Assembly (NCBI GenBank): GCA_964460485.1
Contig: CAYWRY010000041.1
Location: 1 to 30,511 of the forward strand
DNA from: VGRF01 sp964460485
GTDB taxonomy: Bacteria > Myxococcota_A > UBA9160 > UBA6930
Reading direction: 5' to 3'
Length of the DNA stretch: 30,511 bases
In this document: positions 5,577 to 15,170 of the stretch, piece by piece
Layout: each line of letters begins with the position of its first letter
Numbering within the stretch: position 1 is the first letter of the stretch
Program-made: the position numbers and the translations under genes
Notes under the pieces: model-generated
What the model saw: only the letters and a program-made list of their open reading frames with translations
The model's database searches: none
What the model was told of the DNA's origin: nothing

Positions 5577-8144
5577 TCAGTCGCCACCCCAGCGGAAGCC
5601 GACTCGCACGCCGAACATGCGCGGCGGCAAGACGCCCACCGACGCCGGGAAGCCGCCGGTGAAGTCGGGCCCCACCGTCGTGCGCGCGAACACCACTTCG
5701 TCCTCGAGGTTCTCGGCGTAGGCCTCCACGCTGTAGCGCTGCTCCGGGCTGTCCCAGCGCAGGCGCACGTCGGTGCGGGAGTACGAAGGCACGCGGTCGA
5801 TCGCCAGGTTGAACGGGCGCAGCGAGTAGGAGTCGGTCCACGTCACCTTGAGCACCGGCGTGAGCGTCCCCCAACGCCCGAGGTCGATCGCGTAGCTGGT
5901 GAACGAGGACAGCTTCCACTCGGGTGCGTCCTCGAGCGTGTTGCCCGAGAGGTCCGCAAGCCCGTTGAAGCTGGTGAGCGGCGCCGACGGATCGCGCGAG
6001 GCGACGCAGCGGGGCGCGTCCACGCTGGAATCGACCGCGGGGTCGTCGGCGCAGAAGTCGAGGAAGCGCGCGTGCAGATGCCCGACGTTCGCCTGCACGA
6101 GCCACCCGTCGCTGGGCGAGACGCTCAGCTCGAGCTCGATGCCCCAGATCTCGGCCTCGGCCGCGTTGGAGGTGAAGAGCTGGTTCTGGATCAGCTGCGG
6201 CACCTGGAGGTTTTCGTACGCGTAGCGGAAGCCGGTGAGCGCGCTGGTGAGCCGGCCATCGAGCCACGACGCCTTCCAGCCGAGCTCCCAGGCTCGGATC
6301 GTCTCGGGCTCGACTGGCGCCGGGAGGCTGTTGGTGAGATCGAGCTGCTGGAGGCCCGGCTTGTAGTTCGTCGCCCACTTGAAGTAGAGCATCTGGCCTT
6401 CGGCGGCGAACCAGCGCAGACCGGCTTCCCAGGTCCACTTGCGGAAGGTGACCTTTCCGTCGAGCTGCGCGAAGGGCCGGAGCACGTTCGCGTAGTTGGT
6501 GAGGTCGAGATACTCGGAGTCGCGGTTCCAACGCACGCCGCCGAACAGCTCGACGTCGACCGGCGGGTCGTTCGTGAAGATCTCCAGCGGCCGCGCGTTC
6601 GCACTCAGGTAGACGGCGATGCCCTCGATCTCGCGGTACTCGTCGCTGCGGAAGTCACCGAGCGGCGTGAGCGCGTGCTGGTCCGGACGGTCGTCGCTGT
6701 TGCGGAAGTAGAAGAAGCCGAGGATCGCGTCGAGCGGCAGATCCTCGCCGTCGCTGACGAGCTGCGCGTCGACGGTGCCCGAGTGGCGCGTGTGGTGCTG
6801 GCTGCTGTCGATCACGCCCAGCTCGGTGCCGTCGGCGTCGGAGAGCTGGTTCAGCTCGACGAACTGGTATCCGCCGACCACGCGCAGATCGAGGGCGCCG
6901 ATCGCAGCGAAGTCGCCGAGGTGCCACGCGACCGTGCCGTCCACGCCCCAGATCTCGAGCTCCGGTCTCTGGCCCACGTTCTGGATCAAGCGCGAGCGCG
7001 TGCGCAGCGGGTCCGCATGGATCGGCAGCGCGGGCGAGAAGAACTCCGGCGAGCGTACCAGCGGCGGCACGTCGCCCTCGGCGGCGTCGATCACGCCGTT
7101 GCCGCTCACGTCGCGGCCGAACAGCAGGATGTCCTCGACGGCGCTGTCGAGGTCGGGGAACAGGCCGAAGCGCACTTCGTTGCGTGCGATGAAGCGCCAG
7201 ATCGTGGCGCGGGCGGGATTCAAGAGCTCGGCCTTGAATTCGGCGAGGCCATTCGCCCAGTCGAAAGGAAACTCGCCGTTCGCGCCGAGCACGAGCGTGC
7301 CGGCCGGGTAGGTGTCGCGGAGCGGCCGGAAGATGTTCGTGTTCGCGTCCGAGTGCGCGTAGTAGCCGCGCAAGTCGAGCGTGAGGTCGTCCCTCAGCAC
7401 GGAGCGGAGCGCGGCGCGCGCGGTCCAATCGTCGAGATTCTGGACGTCGTCCGAGTCGCTCTGGAAGTCGTCGTCGAGATAGCCGTCGCGCAGCTCGCGC
7501 TGCAGCGAGAAGCGGAGCATCAGGCGCTCGTCGCCCGCACCGAGCAGCGGCGCGTTCAGGACGCCGCGGAGCTGTCTGCGGTCGTAGTTGCCGAGCGTCA
7601 CTTCGACCTGCAGCTCGCGCTCGGGTCTCGGCTCGTTCCAGATGAGGTTCACGGCGCCGGCGGTGGCGTTGCGCCCGTAGACCGTGCCCGCGGGCCCCCG
7701 CGACACCTCGATCGCCTTCAGGTCGTAGTACATGCCGGTGTAGGCGAGCGAGCCGTCGCGCTGGAAGATCCCGTTCAAGTGGCGCGCGACGCTCGCCTGA
7801 CCGGTGAAGCCCTCCGAGATGCCGCGGATGCTGATCGCGCCGGTGCGCGCCTCGCCCTTGGTCACGAAGCCCGGAACGAGCGTCGCGAGATCGCTCGCGC
7901 TCTCGAAGTCGGCTTGCTGGAGGAGGTCGCCGGTGAACGCGTTCACCGAGGCCGGGATCTCGGTCAGCGCCTCCTCGCGCTTGCTGATCGTGACGACGAT
8001 CTCTTCGACCGCGCCCGAGTCCGGGGGCGGCTCGCCGATGGGCGCCGCCTCCTGCGCACGCGCGTGCGCGAGCGGAACGAAGGCGAGCATCAGAGCGAGC
8101 ATGAGCGAGCAGCGTGCGCGCAACAGCGAACTCCGAAACCCCAC
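5577..8144 (-). CDS. TonB-dependent outer-membrane receptor
   Basis: An 855-residue outer-membrane receptor. The N-terminus has a signal peptide (about 1-30, ending AHARAQ), then a TonB box-like EEIVVTISKREE, the plug domain with SIRGI and the conserved VSRGPAGTVYGRNATAGAVNLI, and a long 22-strand barrel containing DVELFGGVRW, RAWELGWKASWLDGRL and AEAEIWGIELELSVSP, with the C-terminal strand PPRMFGVRVGFRW. These proteins import siderophores, vitamins, glycans or hydrophobic substrates using TonB energy. No cognate periplasmic or inner-membrane transporter is adjacent, so the substrate is unknown. An EF-hand-like loop lies at residues 345-356. GTG 8144 is the start used here. It lies 42 bases downstream of tmk. 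Confidence 0.93.
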   Translation of the reverse strand: MGFRSSLLRARCSLMLALMLAFVPLAHARAQEAAPIGEPPPDSGAVEEIVVTISKREEALTEIPASVNAFTGDLLQQADFESASDLATLVPGFVTKGEARTGAISIRGISEGFTGQASVARHLNGIFQRDGSLAYTGMYYDLKAIEVSRGPAGTVYGRNATAGAVNLIWNEPRPERELQVEVTLGNYDRRQLRGVLNAPLLGAGDERLMLRFSLQRELRDGYLDDDFQSDSDDVQNLDDWTARAALRSVLRDDLTLDLRGYYAHSDANTNIFRPLRDTYPAGTLVLGANGEFPFDWANGLAEFKAELLNPARATIWRFIARNEVRFGLFPDLDSAVEDILLFGRDVSGNGVIDAAEGDVPPLVRSPEFFSPALPIHADPLRTRSRLIQNVGQRPELEIWGVDGTVAWHLGDFAAIGALDLRVVGGYQFVELNQLSDADGTELGVIDSSQHHTRHSGTVDAQLVSDGEDLPLDAILGFFYFRNSDDRPDQHALTPLGDFRSDEYREIEGIAVYLSANARPLEIFTNDPPVDVELFGGVRWNRDSEYLDLTNYANVLRPFAQLDGKVTFRKWTWEAGLRWFAAEGQMLYFKWATNYKPGLQQLDLTNSLPAPVEPETIRAWELGWKASWLDGRLTSALTGFRYAYENLQVPQLIQNQLFTSNAAEAEIWGIELELSVSPSDGWLVQANVGHLHARFLDFCADDPAVDSSVDAPRCVASRDPSAPLTSFNGLADLSGNTLEDAPEWKLSSFTSYAIDLGRWGTLTPVLKVTWTDSYSLRPFNLAIDRVPSYSRTDVRLRWDSPEQRYSVEAYAENLEDEVVFARTTVGPDFTGGFPASVGVLPPRMFGVRVGFRWGGD

Positions 8145-8147
8145 CCC

Positions 8148-8187
8148 GGATCGCGCGGCGATCCTCTCACGCGCGCGGAGCGCGCGT
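8148..8187. repeat. two back-to-back hairpins between tmk and the receptor gene
   Basis: Hairpin one has 7-bp perfect arms (GGATCGC and GCGATCC) around GCG at 8148-8164. Hairpin two has 8-bp perfect arms (ACGCGCGC and GCGCGCGT) around GGA at 8169-8187 and touches the tmk stop codon. Neither is followed by a T-run on the minus strand, so they are not textbook terminators; they could slow transcription, protect mRNA ends or be chance in CG-rich DNA. Confidence 0.4.
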
Positions 8188-8798
8188 CAACCGAGCGAGA
8201 CGTGGAGGCGCGAGCGCACGGCGTCCGCGACGCGCTGCGCCACCGCGTCGGGATCGCCGCGCGCGTCGACGCGCACGACGTAGTCGCGACCGAGCGCAGT
8301 CATCGTCTCGCGCACGCGCTCGAGGAAGGCGCGCTCCTCGAAGGCCGGCTCGCCGGGCTCGCCGCGGGCGGCCGCGCGCGCGAGCCCTTCCTCCGCCGGC
8401 AGGTCGAGCCACAGCACGAGATCGGGCCGCGGGAACTCCGCCTCGCTCGCTGCCAGGATGGCCGCGGCGTCGAGGCCGCGCGCGCCCTGATAGGCGGCGC
8501 TCGAGACGAACGAGCGGTCGCTCAGCACGACGTCGCCGCGCGCGAGCGCCGGCCGCACCACCTCGCGCACGTGCGCGCGCCGCTGCTCCACGAACCAGGC
8601 GAGCTCCCGCTCGGGCGAGACGCGCTTGCCCGAGCGCGCCATCGCGCGGATCGCGCGGCCGGCGGGGCAGTCGTAGGGCTCGCGCGTGCGGACGACGCGC
8701 CGGCCCGCCGCTTCGAAGCGCGCGGCGAGGCGCGGGAGCTGCGTCGACTTGCCGCTCCCGTCGGTGCCCTCGAACGCGAGGTAGAGACCGCGGTTCAC
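8187..8798 (-). CDS. tmk: thymidylate kinase (dTMP kinase)
   Basis: A 203-residue nucleotide kinase that phosphorylates dTMP to dTDP with ATP in dTTP synthesis. The P-loop FEGTDGSGKST is at 9-19, the dTMP-binding TREP at 38-41, the DRS motif at 94-96 followed by SSAAYQG, and VLWLDLP marks the strand before the lid. The lid region (RAAARGEPGEPAFEE) lacks the R-rich x-R-x-x-R arrangement of E. coli-type lids only partly, so lid type is unclear. The GTG start at 8798 gives a family-typical N-terminus. It stands alone between a TonB receptor downstream and a 512-bp gene-free stretch upstream. Confidence 0.92.
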   Translation of the reverse strand: MNRGLYLAFEGTDGSGKSTQLPRLAARFEAAGRRVVRTREPYDCPAGRAIRAMARSGKRVSPERELAWFVEQRRAHVREVVRPALARGDVVLSDRSFVSSAAYQGARGLDAAAILAASEAEFPRPDLVLWLDLPAEEGLARAAARGEPGEPAFEERAFLERVRETMTALGRDYVVRVDARGDPDAVAQRVADAVRSRLHVSLG

Positions 8799-8903
8799 GG
8801 CGGCGCCGCCGGGCGTTCACGCGCGCGCCGCCGCGCAGCGCTGGCTCCCTGATAAGTGCGCGGCGGCGCACGACGTTTCACCGAGCGGCCCACGCGCGCA
8901 GAG

Positions 8904-8919
8904 TGGCACGGCGGTTGCT
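8904..8919 (+). promoter_or_regulatory. consensus sigma-54 (RpoN) promoter
   Basis: TGGCACG at 8904-8910, four bases, then TTGCT at 8915-8919 match the -24/-12 consensus TGGCACG-N4-TTGCW at every defined position, with exactly 10 bases between the GG and GC doublets. Transcription would start near 8930 and run rightwards, where no plus-strand gene follows before the 3' end of atpE. Known biology: sigma-54 promoters need an enhancer-binding activator; none is encoded here. Confidence 0.6.
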
Positions 8920-9254
8920 CTCTGCAATCGCCGACGCTTCGGCGTTGCGCGGCGAACCTCCTTCAACGGGACCGGGAGCGAGCCGCGCCGGAGCCACCGG
9001 GCGCGGGCTCGGCTGCGACGCGAGAAAACTTCGGGGTGAGGCTCGCGTCGCTGCTCGCGCTCGGTGGCTTCACTTCGTTGCGAGCTCCGCTCGGCTCCGA
9101 AGACTCCGCCTAGCCGCGCGCGGTTTGCGCCGCCTGCGCGGTGCTGGACCGCTTGCGGCTTCTCGAGCCGCGATCGGGCGCTGCGCTGCCTTCGTTGCGA
9201 CCGCACGCGTGGCGTCGTTCGCCGCGGGTGTCGCCATCTCGCGCCAGAAATTGA

Positions 9255-9288
9255 CGAAGGCCGCGCGGCTCTCGTCGCGCGGCCTTCG
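9255..9288. terminator. strong hairpin downstream of atpE
   Basis: A perfect 13-bp inverted repeat (CGAAGGCCGCGCG and its complement) with an 8-base loop lies 23 bases after the atpE stop. Read on the minus strand the stem is followed by CGTCAATTT, a weak U-tract. It probably ends the atpZ-atpI-atpB-atpE transcript and could also stop plus-strand transcription from the sigma-54 site. Confidence 0.7.
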
Positions 9289-9310
9289 AGGACTCGGCGG
9301 AGAGGGCCCT

Positions 9311-9631
9311 TTACTGGATCTTGCCCTGCAGTAGGAACGCGATCACGAGGCCGTAGATCGCGATCGACTCGATCAGAACCATCCCGAGGATGTAGTTCGT
9401 GAACATGCTGCCCGCGGCGCCCGGGTTGCGGGCGATGCCGGCGGTGGTGTTGCTCGCCGTGAGACCCTGACCGATACCGCAGCCTAGACCCGCGAGGCCG
9501 ATCGCGATGCCCGCGCCGAGCGCGTAGCCCCACGAGCTGTCGCCGCCGCCGCTCGCTTCCTGGGCCAACGCGGCCATCGGGAGCAGCAGCACGGCGAGGG
9601 TCCACAGGACGACCTTTCCGAACTTCCGCAT
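9311..9631 (-). CDS. atpE: ATP synthase subunit c, with an N-terminal signal-like extension
   Basis: A 106-residue proteolipid that forms the rotor ring of the Fo motor. Residues 1-23 (basic start, hydrophobic core, MAALA before QE) look like a cleavable signal peptide, so the mature protein would be about 83 residues, the usual c size. Helix 1 carries the Gly-rich GLGCGIGQG with Gln55; the polar loop is ARNPGA (family RQP); helix 2 carries the ion-carrying Glu88 in IESIAIYGLVIAF. Gln55, Glu88, Ser89 and Tyr93 resemble the Na+-binding set of Na+ ATP synthases, though the next residue is Ile, not Thr. AAGGAG precedes the ATG. It is last in a four-gene Fo cluster. Confidence 0.95.
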   Translation of the reverse strand: MRKFGKVVLWTLAVLLLPMAALAQEASGGGDSSWGYALGAGIAIGLAGLGCGIGQGLTASNTTAGIARNPGAAGSMFTNYILGMVLIESIAIYGLVIAFLLQGKIQ

Positions 9632-9678
9632 GACGTTTCCTTCTCCTTGTTGTGGCAGATCCGCCGAGTGGGCCGCGC

Positions 9679-10419
9679 CTAGTGGGCTTCCTCGAGGGCC
9701 AAGCCGATGTAGATCATCGAGAGCATTGCGAACACGTAGGCCTGCAGGAACGCGACCATCACGCCCAGGCCCATGAAGATCGCCGGCACGCCGATCGCGA
9801 CGAGGCTGATCCAGACGCTCACCACCAGGTGATCGGCGAACATGTTGGCGAGCAGCCGCACCGCGAGGGTGAACAAGCGCGAGAGGTGCGAGAGCAGCTC
9901 GATCGGCGCGTAGAGCGGGAACAGCGCGCGCACGTGGATGTGCTTGCCGCCGACGTGCAGGTCGAGGAGGCTCGGCCCGAGGAAGTGGTTCACGTAGGAG
10001 AAGCCGTGCTCCTTGATGCCCACGTACTGGTGGGCGAGGAAGGAGATCGCGGCCCAGGCCCAGGTGACGTTCGCGCTGCGCGTCGCGCCGCCGTCGCCCT
10101 CGCCCTGGGCGGCGATGCCGGGGATCAGGCCGACGAGGTTCGCGGTGAGGATGAAGAAGAAGATGGAGCCGATGATGGGGAAGTAGCGCCGCCAGTTCGG
10201 GCCCATGTTTTGCTCGGCGAGGCCCGAGAGCATCTCCACCAGCAGCTCAGCCACGTTGCGGATGCTGAGGCCTTCGTCGGGGAGGAGCCCGCCATCGGCG
10301 CGGGCGAGGCGCGCGCGCACCGCGAGGCCCATGCCGATCAGCAGGACCGTCACGAGCAGCGAGCCGACGATCACGGTCGGGACGTGCAGTGCGGCGGCGA
10401 TGGGGCCCAGGAACGACAC
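9679..10419 (-). CDS. atpB: ATP synthase subunit a
   Basis: A 246-residue stator subunit of Fo that forms the ion half-channels. The essential Arg is Arg188 in TLAVRLLANMFADHLV, the family signature; the helix before contains PIELLSHLSRLF and the last helix AFLQAYVFAMLSMIYIGLALEEAH. An extra loop GEGDGGATRS sits between helices, and HVGGKHIHVRALFP is an extended loop. The GTG start at 10419, four bases after the AtpI-like stop, has AAGGGGA upstream and gives a family-sized protein; an extension further upstream would run into the previous gene in another frame. It lies 47 bases before atpE. Confidence 0.95.
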   Translation of the reverse strand: MSFLGPIAAALHVPTVIVGSLLVTVLLIGMGLAVRARLARADGGLLPDEGLSIRNVAELLVEMLSGLAEQNMGPNWRRYFPIIGSIFFFILTANLVGLIPGIAAQGEGDGGATRSANVTWAWAAISFLAHQYVGIKEHGFSYVNHFLGPSLLDLHVGGKHIHVRALFPLYAPIELLSHLSRLFTLAVRLLANMFADHLVVSVWISLVAIGVPAIFMGLGVMVAFLQAYVFAMLSMIYIGLALEEAH

Positions 10420-10423
10420 GGCG

Positions 10424-10876
10424 CTAGTCCCCTTCGCGTTCGATCTCGCGCTCGCGCGCGAGCCAGGTGCTGTAGAGATCCCAGCTGGGATCATCGCTGG
10501 CGAGCGCCGGCAACGAGCTCGGGTCGGCGGCGGCGCGCGGGCGGCTCTGCCACGCGGCGACCACGACCGCGGGCACGAGCGTGCTGATGCCAGCGAGCAG
10601 GCCCGCGGCGTCCACGCCGGCGCGGATCGCGACGAACGCGAGCGCACCGAACAGCGGCAGCCGCAGGGCGAAGCCGCTCGCGGCGCGCGCCTGCTGCGCG
10701 AAGGCAGTCCGCGCGAGCCCGAACAGCGCGCGGAAGTTCAACGTCTGCAGCGCGGCGCCAAGCAGCAGCCCGAGCGCGAACTCCGGAGTCGCGAGGACGA
10801 AGCCGGCGAGCGCGGCGGCTGCGCTCAAGGCGGCGTGCCAGGCGAGCACGCGGGTCTCTCGGATCGATTCGGTCAC
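10424..10876 (-). CDS. atpI: ATP synthase subunit I-like (AtpI) membrane protein
   Basis: A 150-residue protein with four hydrophobic segments (about 15-31, 33-50, 65-85, 90-110) and a charged tail ending WLAREREIEREGD. The position directly before atpB and the topology fit the subunit I family (PF03899), an accessory factor proposed to help assemble the c ring or handle Mg2+. The sequence is divergent and the call depends partly on context. The GTG start is at 10876. The stop is 4 bases from the atpB start, indicating coupled translation. Confidence 0.75.
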   Translation of the reverse strand: MTESIRETRVLAWHAALSAAAALAGFVLATPEFALGLLLGAALQTLNFRALFGLARTAFAQQARAASGFALRLPLFGALAFVAIRAGVDAAGLLAGISTLVPAVVVAAWQSRPRAAADPSSLPALASDDPSWDLYSTWLAREREIEREGD

Positions 10877-10913
10877 GTCCTGGGGTCCGTTTCGCCTGGC
10901 GCGCTTGGCTGGA

Positions 10914-11180
10914 TCACGAATCGCGGCGCTCGGGATTCGAGTCCTCGGCGGCCGCGTCGGCCGCCTCGCTCTCCACCAAGCTCCGCATCGAGACGAGCCG
11001 CCGAACGAACGCTGCGAATCCGAGGGCCGCGCCGATCACCAGACCGATCGGACTCGATTCGAGACGCTCGTCGACGAAGTACCCGATGCCGATTCCGATC
11101 GGGATCGCGAGGACCGCTTCGAGGGCCCGCTGATAGGCCTTCCCCGCGCGTCCGTCCTGCCCGCCCTTCTCGGATTTCAC
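10914..11180 (-). CDS. AtpZ/AtpI-family (PF09527) membrane protein
   Basis: An 88-residue protein with two membrane segments: ALEAVLAIPIGIGIGYFVDERL and PIGLVIGAALGFAAFVRRL. The glycine-rich first hairpin followed by a D-E-x-L and a second G-x3-G helix is the AtpZ pattern. AtpZ proteins associate with the ATP synthase Fo sector; a role in Mg2+/Ca2+ transport or assembly has been proposed. I chose GTG 11180 because GGAGGCGA lies just upstream; a TTG at 11204 would add eight mostly Arg residues. It starts the Fo cluster and is followed 38 bases later by the AtpI-like gene. Confidence 0.82.
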   Translation of the reverse strand: MKSEKGGQDGRAGKAYQRALEAVLAIPIGIGIGYFVDERLESSPIGLVIGAALGFAAFVRRLVSMRSLVESEAADAAAEDSNPERRDS

Positions 11181-11313
11181 GACTCGCCTCCGTCGGCGCC
11201 GCAACCCCGCGCCGCCGAATCGAAAGCGGCGCGCACCCTAGCGGATCGGTCTGGGCGACTCCACGGCTTTGGGGCGCTGGGAGGCGACCGATTCCCTGCG
11301 CGGCGCGCTCGCC

Positions 11314-15167
<3,854 letters not shown>

Positions 15168-15170
15168 CGC

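Larger units (their letters stand above)
8799..9310. other. 512-bp gene-free stretch between tmk and atpE
   Basis: No convincing protein is encoded on either strand; open frames here are Arg/Ala/Pro-rich shadows. It contains a consensus sigma-54 promoter on the plus strand (8904-8919), a UUCG-capped hairpin just downstream (about 8932-8947), a CCTCCTT anti-Shine-Dalgarno-like motif (8957-8963), two copies of CTTCGTTGCGA (9073-9083 and 9190-9200), and a strong hairpin before atpE's end (9255-9288). A small RNA is possible. Confidence 0.5.

Noticed and set aside
6072..8852. 926-residue plus-strand open frame
   Set aside because: It is fully antisense to the TonB receptor and tmk. Its composition (Arg, Glu, Val, Ala repeats) is a codon-bias artefact of high-GC DNA.
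8856..9113. 85-residue open frame downstream of the sigma-54 promoter
   Set aside because: The start precedes the promoter's transcription start, there is no good ribosome-binding site, and the sequence is Arg/Ala/Pro-rich without recognisable features.
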